In this document: piece after piece, positions 10,116 through 21,995 of the stretch
How the letters are laid out: each line of letters starts with the position of its first letter
Position numbering within the stretch: the stretch's first letter is position 1
Source of the DNA: Diploptera punctata
Lineage: Eukaryota > Arthropoda > Insecta > Blattodea > Blaberidae
Direction of reading: 5' to 3'
Assembly: GCA_030220185.1 (NCBI GenBank)
Contig: JASPKZ010007428.1
Span: forward strand, 527,501 to 591,500
Length of the DNA stretch: 64,000 bases
Notes under the pieces: generated by a model
What the model saw: the letters and a program-made list of their open reading frames with translations, nothing else
Database searches by the model: none
What the model was told of the DNA's origin: nothing
Position numbers and translations under genes: made by a program

Positions 10116-10736
10116 CTGTTAAAGGGCGTCGTTGAATAAAATATCAAAACACCCTTCAACGTTAAAGTGCCTTTACTATAACTATTACCTAGAGTATTTT
10201 TGAGAATCATTAATTGAATTTAGAGTATGGACATCGTTGCAGTTTTATTTTGTACAATATATCCACTAGAGAAAATAAATGCGGAATTGTAGAATTCTGA
10301 GAAATATAAATGCAAGTGATGCAATGCATAACATGGAGAAATTCTGTTTGTTTCGATTCAGTCAGATGCCTCTGGAAGCTTTGTTGCCGCTCAATCTCTC
10401 TTTGTATGCTAAGACAATAACCACTAAACTTGACGGTTTCCATTTGAAACCATTAGGTAAATACAGGGCCCTCCCTCACTCTTACTAATGGAAATCATGG
10501 TGCGGAACTACTTGGTAGCCTTTTAAAATCTCAAAAAAAGAAAAACATTATATACTATACTAGACAATTCAAGAGTTTATTACATAAAATATACACTTAC
10601 TCTTAAATTATTTGAAATCAGAATTGTTAAATTCTTAGATGCTAACAAATATATGAATTTATTTATTCTATGTCAACTTAGCTTATTAAAAAAAAAAAAG
10701 GAATTAAGACTACGCTAATAATTACATGATATCATC
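10116..10736. other. No gene seen
   Basis: AT-rich spacer with no recognisable coding or repeat content. Confidence 0.5.
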
Positions 10737-11043
10737 ATCCTTCCATGTATTTGGCCTGGTGGCCCGTTACGGTTTCTTCCCATCTTTTGAGAGGTCTTCC
10801 CAACGATCTCCTTCCTTGGGGATAATAATACAAAATCTGATGAGGGATGCGAGATCGATCCATATGCTGAATGTGTCGTAGCCAATTATTTCTGTATATA
10901 TTTGTATGATCCATAACCGAAGTGATTTGAAGTTTTTGAAATATATCTGCGTTTTTCTTTTTATCTAACTGTGTAATTTCATAAATACGTCCAAACAGAA
11001 CTAAAAGTAACTTTACATTTTGAACGATTTTGTACTGGATCAA
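10737..11043 (-). pseudogene. LINE-2 reverse transcriptase, extreme C-terminus
   Basis: Open frame of 102 codons on the minus strand: KKKNADIFQKLQITSVMD, NNWLRHIQHMDRSRIPHQIL and GRRSLGRPLKRWEETVTG. The WL(x)H(V/I)xRM(D/N)xSRIP...GRRSxGRPxKRW pattern is the familiar tail of endonuclease-reverse transcriptases of insect LINEs. It differs from the RTE family of 28.1-31.4 kb, whose tail reads RLRWAGHVARM. It probably belongs with the pieces at 43995-44623 and 47695-48115, which cover the adjacent upstream part. No RT core is present. Confidence 0.75.
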
Positions 11044-11314
11044 TACACGATTTAATATAATTCATGGAAAGCTTATCTTATAATTTTTAAAACTGAAAAT
11101 CATTCTCTCAATTGTATATTCGCCATTTTCGGAGTTCATTTTCGCCTACATGAATCATATGATATCAATAATAATACATTTCTCAATGATATCAACTTAT
11201 CTAAATCGCCGTGTACATGCACTATGTCCTTAAAATGTAAATTGTTTCTCCCAAAAAAGCTAAAAGCCATGAATTATTTTGTTTAAGTAAGAAGAGGATA
11301 TATATGTTTAATTG
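11044..11314. other. No gene seen
   Basis: AT-rich spacer; nothing recognisable. Confidence 0.5.
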
Positions 11315-11515
11315 TCCACAGCTGTGGTCCATATCCCTTGGTACTTTCGCTGCTAGTACGTACCGGACCCGAGCTTGACCAAGTTGGGACAAGCTTCCTG
11401 AGTGATGAGTTTCTTCGGGGATTTACCTCACTAGTAAAACGAATGTCAGGAATCGTTAAGGCACAAAAGATCCCCAAACATCTTCTGGACATCATATTTA
11501 TCATTATAACGAAGA
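11315..11515 (+). mobile_element. SINE-A, strongly diverged copy
   Basis: Shares in order GTCCACAGCTGTGGTC, GATGAGTTTCTTCGGGGATT, CTCACTAGTAAAACGAATGT, AAGATCCCCAAACATCTTCT and ATCATATTTATCATTAT with the SINE-A copies at 504 and 37170. The B-box region is mutated. Confidence 0.65.
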
Positions 11516-11870
11516 ATGATGTGTTTCGTCCTAATATTTTGTTGTCTCGGATTTAGCAGGATTGAGCTCATAACATATTCGGGCACGCCCAACATATCCT
11601 TGTGAGTTCAAAAAGTATGTGTATGATCCAAAGTTTAAAAACCCTCTTCCGACAGGTCTTGGTACTGTAAACGCCAGACGGCGTGTGGCATGCAAAAATA
11701 CCCACAATGTGATGTTAGTATATGATGGAGAAAAAGAATAGTAAGAAGAATATATTAATCTACACATCTGATTTCAAAAAGATATTTCATAATAAGAAAA
11801 TTGTCTGTCTATACTACACAGTAAATTTTACGCATTAATTACAAATTGAATAAAATATCACTTCTACTCT
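11516..11870. other. No gene seen
   Basis: No recognisable feature; short frames only. Confidence 0.5.
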
Positions 11871-12913
11871 AAACTAACTTACTCACTGGCACTATCGAGC
11901 CCGAAGGTTTATGGTCAAGCGGACGTAAGCTCTCCACACATACCTATCCTCAGCTATTGTTTTCGGATCATCCTCATTATAATCTACTTTCCTCAAATCA
12001 TAGCTAATATTTTTCTCTCACCTCATTCTTGGTTTACCAACTGGGCGTTTTCCCTCTGGTTTTCTACTAACGTCCATGCCCCTGTTCCATTCCCCATTCG
12101 TGTCACATGCACTTCCAATCGTAGTCTACGAGACTTAACTTTTCTTATTATATCTGGTTTTCTATATGGCCCACATAGCTCACCGTTATGTTGTCTTTTC
12201 TATTTGCCTGTTTGTTCATCACATTTTCGAAAGAATTTTATTCCCAAATACTCGTAATATTTATTTCCTCACTTAAAGTAAGAGTCCATGTTTCGCGTAC
12301 ATATAATATAACTAGGAAAACAAAAATGTTATCCCTAATTTCAGTTTAACGTTTTTTGAGAGACGTTGGGACGACAAGAGTCCCTGTAATGCATGATAGC
12401 ATGAAATTCGAGAATTGTGCCTATTTTTAATTTCTCTGAGCATCTCATTATTTTTTGTAATTATTGTTCCTAGTACTTGAATTCAGCCACCTCTTCAAAT
12501 TTTTTCTCCATTTCCATTATATAATCTATTTAGATATGTGATCATATATTTAGTTTGATTGATATTTATTTGTAGTCCCAATTTCTTGGTGTTACTTGTA
12601 CTCAACAGAGTGAATGTGTTGGCTCTAAGTATCTCCACGCTAATGCCTACTCATCATCAGTATAGACTAACAGCTTACTAATACAAATGATTTGTTAGCC
12701 ATCCTCGTCTTCTAAAGAATTAATGGCATATGCTAGTACTAAAGTGAATAGAAGAAGAGATAATGCACCTGCTTGCATTAACCGATTGTGAATTTCAAAT
12801 GTATCCGAATATTTTTTGCCTATACTCACCCTACTCTTGCACCATTTAGACACATTCCAATATATCTTACTGACTTTTTAGGAATTCCGAACTCCAGCAG
12901 GATACTATATAAT
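11871..12913 (-). pseudogene. RTE-type LINE, 3' third
   Basis: Minus-strand copy reaching the true 3' end. At the low-coordinate end the complement of AACTAACTTACTCACTGGC gives GCCAGTGAGTAAGTTAGTT, the same terminus and tetranucleotide tail as the copy ending at 31366. Inland it covers the C-terminal GKRP/GRP region, the thumb (matching NISKTKYMVT) and, near 12880-12913, the segment equivalent to 30293-30320. It is 5'-truncated at about 12913 next to a TA repeat. Stops and indels throughout. Confidence 0.8.
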
Positions 12914-13626
12914 ACAGGACAATATATATATATATATATATATATTCTTATTTGAGTCGTATGCCATTTTGAAGTGTATATTTCTGCTGGTGCCTAAGAC
13001 TTCTGAACTCAAGTGTGAAATTGTTATTTGCGTATTCTTTGTCATATTGTACAATTTATAGGTATCATAAAACACAGAAATCGAAGTAAGCAAGCTGCAA
13101 TAAATGCCTTGAACTTTACCAGCACAAAATATTGAGTAATATAATGGTAGAGAATTCTTGTGGAAGTTGAAAGTCATGAAGGCACGCCATTAGATACATT
13201 GACTGCCATTTTATATCGATGCTATAGAAGAATTAGGGCTGACTTATCCGGTTTTAAGAGCTCACAAAACTGTAATGGCCTTAAAAATGGTACATAAAAT
13301 TCAGACAGCTATTCCCAATACAAGACACTACTGCCACTGTGACCATGTAGCAAGTTTTGTAACCAAACTTTACAGGTCCTAACACCTTCTGCTTCAGATT
13401 TCAAAATGCTTCAGGTCTCCGCTCCATATACAAATACAATAGCAGTGCGTTACGAGCTATAGCGGCGTTCTCCATTCTTAGGATAATATTTTAATTTGTT
13501 TTTATATAAATAATATTAGTTAACTCGTCTGTTAAGTAAATTTTTCTACAATTGAACATTTATTTCATTCGCATGAAAATAGTTCTAATGACTTAAAGCA
13601 ATGTAAAACATGTGAAAAAATAAAAC
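12914..13626. other. TA repeat, then no gene seen
   Basis: A short TA microsatellite (12923-12945) followed by ordinary AT-rich sequence. The 90-codon minus frame at 12905-13177 has no family features. Confidence 0.5.
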
Positions 13627-13642
13627 AACACTAATAATAATA

Positions 13643-13682
<40 letters not shown>

Positions 13683-14340
13683 TAGTTATTCTGGCAGAGT
13701 TAAGGCCATAAGGCCCTATCTTCCACTCAACCTGCACAAATACAAATAAATATTTGACAAATATAGATATACACTATACTAATTATAAACAGTTAAATAT
13801 ACAGTAATGTAGCAATGTAAATTTCATGTACAAACATTTTATAGGGTAATAACAATAATGATACGATGATAATAATAATAATAATAACAATAATAATAAT
13901 AATATAAATGTGATACATTATACGATAAACACCAATTAATATATATACCTCACACAGGATAATAATGAAGTCGAGTTTAGAGCAAATATAAATTTAGATT
14001 TCTTTTAAAAGATGCCAATGTCCGGCATACCTTATTTCTTGTCGTAGGGAATTCCAGTTGCGAAAAGTGATGATGGTATATGACATGGAGTGATGCGATG
14101 TCCTATGTTGCGGTATATTAAGCAAGAGACTATGTTGTGATCTTGTGTTAAGTTATGGTTTGAGGATAGATACTGGAAACGGGATGATAAATAATTTGGA
14201 ATCGAGGTATGTAGGATCTTAAATAGGTGAATTAGACAATGCGATTTTCTTCTCTCTTTTAGATGTAGCCATGACAATTCGTGGAATAATGGAGAAATGT
14301 GATCGTGTTTTCGAACATTAAATATGAATAACTAGAGACT
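13627..14340 (-). mobile_element. CR1/Jockey-group LINE, 3' end with (TAA)n tail
   Basis: Minus-strand, 5'-truncated copy. The 3' terminus lies at 13680, where TTCTGGCAGAGTTAAGGCCA abuts a (TAA)n tract (13631-13679), the same arrangement as at 31367-31400. The frame at 14032-14277 reads SWLHLKERRKSHCLIHLFKI and YLSSNHNLTQDHNIVSCLIY, the C-terminal end of the ORF2 protein. An internal AAT/AAC-rich patch (13860-13905) is shared with the 31.5-kb copy, so it belongs to the element's 3' region. Confidence 0.8.
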
Positions 14341-14664
14341 GAATTTTAATTAGAGTTCCTTAAACCTGAAAAGCCATTTGATCTCATTCATAATGTTTGT
14401 ACATGAATTGTTATCTTCTGCAGCATTTCGATATTATTTTATTTGTTTTCAGTCAGTGAACTTTCTGTCTACCCATAGTTACCATTGCCTACACATGAAT
14501 GTTTCTTTATCTAAATAATATGCTACACATCTTAACGGAGATATGTCTCATTTTGACTTAAAGTAAGGCCAAGCCGCTTCTATATTTTTCCGCAGACACT
14601 AGAATCGTTACGGTACCTTGTATGTGGCACTTTTTCATTATTTTTCGAATTACGAATTATTTGT
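14341..14664. other. No gene seen
   Basis: AT-rich spacer without recognisable content. Confidence 0.5.
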
Positions 14665-14842
14665 GGGGTCGACTCAGCCTCTAACGGAAATGAGTACCAG
14701 AAGCTCGTTCTGGGGTAAAGGCGGCCGTCACGCATGGCTGACAACCCGGCTGACATCAAGTGCCGATTGTCTAGAAATAGTGGGAGCCTTAACATCCCTC
14801 TAGCCCAAGGGCCTACTGAGGCCTGAAGTGGGAATACTTTAC
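14665..14842 (+). mobile_element. SINE-D body fragment
   Basis: Has GGGGTCGACTCAGCCTCTAA, GGTAAAGGCGGCCGTCACGC and GTGCCGATTGTCTAGAAATA, matching 40015-40150. The tRNA head is missing, so it is 5'-truncated, as expected for a retrotransposed SINE. Confidence 0.7.
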
Positions 14843-15177
14843 TTTTACTTACGAATTATTTATTTGAAAAGAACCAAAGTGTTAATCAATATGGTCGAAA
14901 AGAATATGTATAATTCACGTATGCCTGAGGATATGGAGATCAGAATTTTAATAACAAAAATGACATTTGGATGCATGGAAACTTACAATTTGGGTGTATT
15001 CATTCACACGTTAAATTCTCCATACTTCATTCTGAGACAATAACGCAGTTAAAATCTCAAAGAAAGGAATTCTGAACAAAGTTTTCTAACAAATCAACAC
15101 GAAAAGACAATTTTAATAATAACGTTCATACATACTAGGGATGACTTCATCCCCTTAGAGAGGAAAGCTTGACAATA
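14843..15177. other. No gene seen
   Basis: AT-rich spacer next to a large trinucleotide repeat; nothing recognisable. Confidence 0.5.
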
Positions 15178-15261
15178 TGATGATTATTATTATTTTTATT
15201 ATTACTATTATTATTATTATTATTATTATTAATATTATTATTAATATTATTATTATTATTA

Positions 15262-15310
<49 letters not shown>

Positions 15311-15312
15311 TA
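15178..15312. repeat. (TTA)n microsatellite
   Basis: About 130 bp of TTA/ATT repeats with a few interruptions. It creates spurious poly-Ile and poly-Asn frames on both strands. Confidence 0.95.
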
Positions 15313-15399
15313 ACCTTAAATTTTTCCTAAATATATGTCTAATGATCGTTTGCCTATAAGTGCAGTTCTTTTTGTCAACATGGAAAATCAAACCTTCCT

Positions 15400-16905
15400 T
15401 GTTATTTTATTTATTTTACCTCATGGAGTTAAGACCGTAAAGTCTCCTCTTCTACTTTACCAGGGTAAATTATACATACAATAAGAATTATGATTAATGA
15501 AACATAATAGATATAGACTACACAATATAAAGTTGGCAAGGATAAGAAAGAAAATTAGTAATAATAATAATAATAATAATAGTAATAACAATAATAATAA
15601 CAACCTATAATTAGATTAAGTAAATAGCTTTCTAAAGAAAGTTTAAAATATGAAGGAATAATATAATTATACATGTAACACGGTTATATATTATATTGTC
15701 TAAGGAAATATGAAGTGAGTTTCTTTTTAAACTGTTTTTTAGTAGGGCAGTCCTTGATGTACGAGGGGAGGGAATTCCAGAGTCGGGAGGCAGAAACAAG
15801 GACGGATGAGAAATAGTGAGGTGCTCGAAGTAGAGGAATAGCTAGAGTTATATTTTCTCTCGTTCGTGTGTATAAGTTATGGTTGGAGGATAGCGAATGC
15901 AAGCGAGTAGAAATACAATGGGGTGATGAGGTGAACAAAGTGTTGTATAAGAAGCAGAGGCAATGTATCTTTCGCCGTCTTCCAATCGGAAACAAGACAA
16001 CATTTGAAATACTGGTGTTATGTGGTCTCATTTACGGAGGTTGCATATATAACGCGCACAAGCATTATGAACTCGTTGCAGTCTTTGTCCGAATTTAATA
16101 TTCATGTCAGTGAAGAGAAAGTCACAATAATCGAAATGCGGCATAATCAAGTTAAAACAAATACTTTTTCCAATGAAGAAGGAAGGACATTTTTCAAACG
16201 TTTTAGGGAATGGAAGATTGAATATATTTTTTACAAGCTTCTCTTAAATGAACCTGCCAAACTAAGATTTTGGTCGAAATATACACCAAGACTTTTCACG
16301 GAAAGTTTAAATGGAATTTTAGTTTGAATTATATTTACAGATATTATTGATGAAAAATCAATTTTGTTTAATGGACTATGATTGCCAATGCCAATTGCTT
16401 ATGACTTCTCAGGATTTATAATAAGGCCTGATTTGTTTGTCCACATTGCTTTGGAGTATTCATTAGGTTGTTCAATCGTATCACTAATCACTTCCGGTCG
16501 ATTATGTATATAAAGTTGTAAGTCATCAGCGTAGATATGATATTTGCAACGTTTAATGCTGTCACTTATGTCGTTGATGTATACAGAAAACAAAATTGGA
16601 GCTAATGCTGATCCGTGTGGTACTCCGCACTCCATGACCTCCATGAAGAAAAAGATCACCTAAAACAACGTATTGTTGGCGACCAGTAAGGTAGGAGTGG
16701 AACCACTGAACTGAAATTTGAGAAAAATTTAGTAACTTAAAATTTTGACAGTAAAATGTTTGTATTAACCTTGTCAAAATCTCTGGAAAATTCGATTGGA
16801 GTAAGGATTGTCAATTTAATCTGATCCATAGCCTCACGTATGTCCTCAGTAATGTTAAGTAATGAGGATGACGTGCTGTAACCAGCCCGAAATCCTGATT
16901 GTTAT
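15400..16905 (-). pseudogene. CR1/Jockey-group LINE, 5'-truncated
   Basis: Minus-strand copy of the same family as 3269-4927. From high to low coordinates: GYxx and palm region near 16900, YFxQIS.VQWFHSYLTGRQQYVV, GVPHGSALAPILFSVYINDI (about 16570-16630), YADDLQLYIH (catalytic YADD, about 16510), the NPEKS thumb, then the C-terminus SASRLWNSLPSYIKDCPTKK at 15684-15800. The 3' end is near 15400, after AATAAA-like sequence and a (TTTA)n-like stretch. Truncated at the QSGFRAGY block. Several frameshifts separate the open pieces (15684-16031, 16399-16659, 16562-16777). Confidence 0.85.
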
Positions 16906-17545
16906 TATGCACTTGAAATAAATTATAATAAATAATCACCGTTATTTTTGTGAACTTTTTATACATAGGAGTATAATGCTCTCACAAAATTACCAATCAT
17001 CTTATATTTCAAATCTGAGCAATAGTGTTGATTTTAATGTTTGGAATGTGGTAAGTTTTAAGAAACATCCTGTAATAAGCAGGCGCACAATTTGACTGAC
17101 AAATACGAATGCATTTTCAGTTGAGAATATCAAATGATGGAATACCTGCTAAATGTGAAAACCGGTTTCAAAACAAGGATGATTTCCTTTTGTGACCCAA
17201 AATCCGTTTCTTTATTCTCTGGTATTTTCGATTACACTACCAGTACGTATTTGATTAGCTCAGCAAGACTTCCGCTCGCCCAGTATTACTACTACAGAAC
17301 TAGACCGGCCAAAGACGTTTCAATTAATACCTTGGGATTAATGATTAAAGAAACATTATATTACACAACCGTTTAATGAAATCAGGAGAGCCCTGCAATG
17401 CTAATATTAAAATATTTCCTATAAAGCGCATGTTTTCTAATGGAATTAGGGAATAAATATTCTTCAAATGTTCAGGGGATATTCAACAAATCTTTACGAA
17501 TACCTCAACATGATAGTTTATACAAAAGTGGATGGAAAATTAATT
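16906..17545. other. No gene seen
   Basis: AT-rich; the 80-codon plus frame at 17134-17376 shows no family motif. Confidence 0.5.
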
Positions 17546-17800
17546 TAACGATTCTCTTTAACATGCCAGGTCATTAGGGTCACAATTTAAACCTGGGCAT
17601 GAAAGGAACGAACAATTTAGCTCAGAGGATTGAGGATTTTTCACTTGCCGTAAATTAACGAGATGAGATCAATGACTGCATTTCCCATAGAAGGAAATCA
17701 TTTTCACTATTTTTACGACATTAAAAATTACATCAACTCAGGCCGGGATAAACCCACGAACGTCGGAACCAGAGACAAGTATGGGAAGAACTGTTATATC
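17546..17800 (-). mobile_element. SINE-F copy with tRNA-like head
   Basis: At low coordinates the body has TTTAACGATTCTCTTTAACA and CAGGTCATTAGGGTCACAAT, shared with 7018 and 23050. At high coordinates the minus strand has a tRNA-like head including CTCTGGTTCCGACGTTCG and B-box-like GTGGGTTTATCCCGG. This fits one minus-strand SINE with head at 17720-17800. Confidence 0.55.
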
Positions 17801-17845
17801 GCTTGAGAAATATTAAAAGTTATTATACTGTTGAACTTAATATAA

Positions 17846-18702
17846 TGAATGTGATTATTCCTATACAAAATACAGATAATGCCTATTACCGTATAATATA
17901 CGTAAAGTGATTACTACTCTATAATAGAGAGAATGTGATTATTACTGTATAATATAATCTAAGTGATTAATGTATGCTATTCTGGAAGTGATTATTATTC
18001 TATAATATACAGAAAGATATTCTTACTATTAATGTGATAATGGAATAATGAAAGTGATTAATGTGATATAATATAAAAGAAAGTCATTACTGTATAATGT
18101 AATGAACGTGGTTATTACTATATACTACAATCAAAGTGGTTATTACTTTATAATGTGATAAAAGTGGTTATTACTATATAGTATAATCAAAGTGGTTATT
18201 ACTGTATAATTTAATGAAAGTGGTTATTACCATAAATACTAGAATCAAAGTGGTTATTACTTTATAATGTGATAAAAGTGGTTATTACTTTATAATGTGA
18301 TAAAAGTGGTTATTACTTTATAATGTGATAAAAGTGGTTATTACTATATAGTATAATCAAAGTGGTTATTACTGCATAATGTAATGAAAGTGGTTATTGA
18401 CTAATATACTACGAGTAATACTCAAAGTGATTATTACTTTAGAATGTTTGTACGTATCTTATTTTTCAGTTTCATGAAGTCCTTATGTATTTGACGTATA
18501 TAATGTGATGAAAGTAGTTATTCACTATATAGGTAGAATCAAAGTGGTTATTACTGTCCGAATGTAATGAAATTGGTGTTTACTCTAATCAGTATAATAA
18601 AAGTGGTTTTTAACTATCCTACCATGAAAATGGTTCTTACTATCTAGTACAATCAACGTTGTTATTACTGTATAATGTAATGAAAGTGGTTATTACTACA
18701 TA
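17846..18702. repeat. 28-bp minisatellite, left block
   Basis: Tandem array built from two alternating 28-bp monomers: one begins AAAGTGGTTATTACTGTATA and ends ATGTGATG; the other begins AAAGTGGTTATTACTATATA and ends GTATAATC. The true repeat is therefore a 56-bp dimer. Monomers are degraded towards the left edge. The array continues at 20287 after an interrupting transposon. Confidence 0.92.
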
Positions 18703-19514
18703 CAGTAAAACTTGTTTAATACGAAACGTGAATAATGCGGAAATCTGTCCAATGTGAACAAATTTAATGGACCCGGCGAAATAATAGTAATATTACGTGT
18801 ATTTATTTTGCAAAGAAAAGGAATTTGTCCAACGCGGAAACAAAAGGAAATTTGTACACAATTCATGAAAAAAATTATAAATATAAATATAAATTTATTA
18901 ACCATCAGCAGTTTTTGTTTACTGTAGGCAGATGCCAAGACGGGTTTTACAAATAGTGATTCCAACCAAATAGACAAATAAATATAAAACAAACAAACCT
19001 AATTATCACTGACTCTTAAGTTCATTGTTAAAAGCTGTTGTATTCCATATGCCGTTATGCACTTTGATAAATGCCTCCATCGCCACGATCGGTATATTAT
19101 TGTTTCAACTTGTTCGTTGCAATAATTTTGATTTAATAACACGTGTCTCTTGTGCTTTGTTCCCAATTGATAATGTCGAGTAAAAGGGGGAAAAATTAGT
19201 ACCGAAGAGAAAAAAAAATAGTGTTGCCGCTTAAAGTAAAAATAAAAATTCTTAACCGTTTATACGCGTTGACGAGTCGTTTGCATCTGTATCTCGTTGT
19301 TTCAGTGTTAATTAATCAAGACATTCTAAGACAAAATAAGAAATTATATCGCAGAATTCACAGCTGAATCTTTTAAAAACGGCATAACAGGAAAAAATAT
19401 ACTAAGTTCTTTAAGTCCTTGCCTGAACCTGACAGTCATAATTAATAGAAATGGTTCAAAATCTCTCATTAATTAATTTTATTTTGATAAATTTTATTTT
19501 ATTCTGTAACCTTG

Positions 19515-19604
19515 GAATGTATCCCCTATATACCCATACAAATTACCATTCCATATTCGCGGCATATTTGCGGAACATATCCCCGCGAATAAGGAGCTTT
19601 TACT
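19515..19604. mobile_element. Second pogo-like terminal segment
   Basis: Contains CCCCGCGAATAAGGAGCTTT followed by TACTGTA; its complement, TACAGTAAAAGCTCC, has the CAGTAAAA start of a pogo/Tigger end but a different continuation from the host element. Probably a small nested non-autonomous copy or a solo end. No partner end was identified. Confidence 0.4.
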
Positions 19605-19761
19605 GTATAGATTCTACCTGTATAGATTTGGCCTCATAACACACACGTGATACGAAACACAAATACCTGTCTTGCAAATAACAATTGCGGTGTAATTCTT
19701 AAATTAGTTAAGTTCTGAGACCGATCTTTCACAGGTAGCGTTCTGAATTTACGGAATAAAG

Positions 19762-20142
19762 ATGGCTGAAACGTATGCATCATTCTCATTAAGCGAAAAA
19801 ATGAAAGTGATTGAAGATAAATCTCCAGACATTTCCGGACCGATGATCCAAAGTCAAGCTCTAGCTCTTGTTTAATCCCTAAGGGGATAACGATTACAAG
19901 GAATATTCAGGTTGTCTGGACAGTTTTAAAAGACGTCACAATGTAGTGTGGAATGAAATTTTTGAGGAATCAAAGAATTTGGACGAAAGTAGTGAGCAAA
20001 AATCGAAACTGCATATATTAATTTTAGGATACGCGCCAAAGAGACTTTTTAACGCTGACGAAATGGGACTTTATTTTCGCGCGTTATTGTCGAAGTCGCT
20101 CGTATATACTATATTTAACTTTTCAATGGCAGCGGAACTATA
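19762..20142 (+). pseudogene. pogo/Tigger transposase remnant
   Basis: Starts MAETYASFSLSEKMKVIED, as expected for the N-terminal psq-type DNA-binding region of pogo transposases. After a stop and frame change, it has the CENP-B-type second DNA-binding region (LDSFKRRHNVVWNEIFEES, about 19910-19975), then YAPKRLFNADEMGLYFRALL (about 20028-20090), which is the first catalytic Asp block of the DDE domain. The rest of the catalytic domain is missing. Non-functional. Confidence 0.8.
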
Positions 20143-20286
20143 ATTAATCCAAGGTTCATTAAAAGACATATACGGTACTCTATAATCTAATATTATTAAT
20201 AAGATTTAGTTTTTTATAATGCGGAATTTTGTCCAATGTGGAAAAAAATTGGTCCAATGCGATTCCGTTTTGAGCAAGTTTTACTT

Positions 20287-21225
20287 TAGTATAATTAAAG
20301 TGGTTATTACTGTATAATGTGATAAAAGTGGTAATTACTATATAGTATAATCAAAGTGGTAATTACTGCATAATGTGATGAAAGTGGTTATTACTATATA
20401 GTATAATCTGAGTGGTTATTACTGTATCTTGTGATGAAAGTGGTTATTACTATATAGTATAATCAAAGTGGTTATTACTGTATAATGTGATGAAAGTGGT
20501 TATTACTGTATAGTATACTCAAAGTCGTTATTACTGTATAATGTGATAAAAATGGTTATTACAATAGAGTATAATCAAAGTAGTTATTACTGTATAATGT
20601 AGTGAAAGTGGTTACTACTACAAAGTATAATCAAATTGGTTATTACTGTATAATGTGATAAAAATGGTTATTACAATATAGTATAATCAAAGTAGTTATT
20701 ACGTATAATGTAATGAAAGTGGTCACTACTACAAAGTATAATCAAATTGGTTATTACTGTATAATGTGATGAAAGTGGTTATTGCTATATAGTATAATCA
20801 AAGAGGTAATTACTGCATAATGTGATGAAAGTGGTTATTACTATGTAGTATGATCTGAGTGGTTATTACTGTATAATGTGATGAAAGTGGTTATTACTAT
20901 ATAGTATACTCAAAGTCGTTATTACTGTATAATGTGCTGTAAATGGTTATTACAATATAGTATAATCAAAGTAGTTATTAGTGTATAATGTAATGAAAGT
21001 GTTTATTACTATATAGTATAATCAAATTGGTTATTACTGTATATTAAATTAAAGCGGTTATTATTGTATAACAAATTATTATTTATTGTATAATATAATG
21101 GATCTGGTTATTACTGAATATTTTTATGATAGTGATTACTTCTTTACAATGCATCCAAAGTGTTTATTGCTGTGTAATATATTGAATGTGGTTATTACTG
21201 TATAATGTACAATAATAATCACTTT
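20287..21225. repeat. 28-bp minisatellite, right block
   Basis: Continuation of the array left of the transposon, with regular alternation of the two 28-bp monomers over about 750 bp before decaying near 21040-21225. Confidence 0.92.
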
Positions 21226-21995
21226 CTATATATCCATATACAGTGTAGGCGTTTACATAAAAAAAGTCGAAAACACTGCAAAAACGCATGTAACTTAAAA
21301 AAAAGGAATGTCTCACATAACGATACCTCGAAAAACATATGGGTAGTATTGGATTAAGGATCAGCATAAATTACCAGTAGAAATTTCATTCTTCTATTAT
21401 GAAAAATTCTGGGAAAATTTATGTAGCATTTTAATATTAGCGATAGAGGTAATTCAGAATCTCCTTAAACTCATCAAACAATAAAACAATTAAACCACAA
21501 ATGTAACAATAACTCTTGAATTGAAAATCAAATACGATCACAGTGAGAAAATAGTATGCATTCGCTCAATGTATTAGAATACAAATGGGGCAAATCTATT
21601 GAAATAAAATATGTTAAACTACGCGTACAGTTGTTTTAAGTTAATGTAATGTTTCACATATTGTGTTTAACTGCAGTTAAATCAGGGTTTAATTAGCAGT
21701 TTAACAAACAAAGCTCAAATGTCACGAATTTCTAATCCCAACTCCGTCCCCTCGTGCCGAGGATACATTAAGCACTTAAGGTTTTAAGCCAACTCCAATT
21801 TCTGTTATATTACCAACTCACTTCATCTTCTAGTTCTAGTCTTACAACACGAAGTTCCTTCCTGTCCCAAAAATATTCCTTCCACATCAAGAAAACCAAT
21901 TCACTTATCACATTACCTCCAATTACCATAAATCTGAGTTATTTAGTAAAAGTTGTTGTAGAACTTTGTAATAAAAAATAATATAATACGAAAAA
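21226..21995. other. No gene seen
   Basis: AT-rich; no recognisable coding sequence or repeat family. Confidence 0.5.

Larger units (their letters stand above)
18703..20286 (+). mobile_element. pogo/Tigger-like DNA transposon in the minisatellite
   Basis: Left end CAGTAAAACTTG (18703-18714) and right end CAAGTTTTACTT (20275-20286) are inverted repeats. TA lies on each side (18701-18702, 20287-20288). Deleting the element and one TA gives ...GGTTATTACTACATAGTATAATTAAAG..., a standard satellite monomer (shown here in short form). Subterminal motifs TAATGCGGAA and GTCCAATGTG occur at both ends in opposite orientation. At 1584 bp with only N-terminal transposase remnants it is a decayed, internally deleted copy. 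Confidence 0.85.

Noticed and set aside
15155..15391. Poly-Ile/poly-Asn frames on both strands
   Set aside because: Translation of the (TTA)n microsatellite.
17846..21225. Regular short repeats resembling a CRISPR array
   Set aside because: The units are directly tandem with no unique spacers, and the setting is a eukaryotic repeat region.
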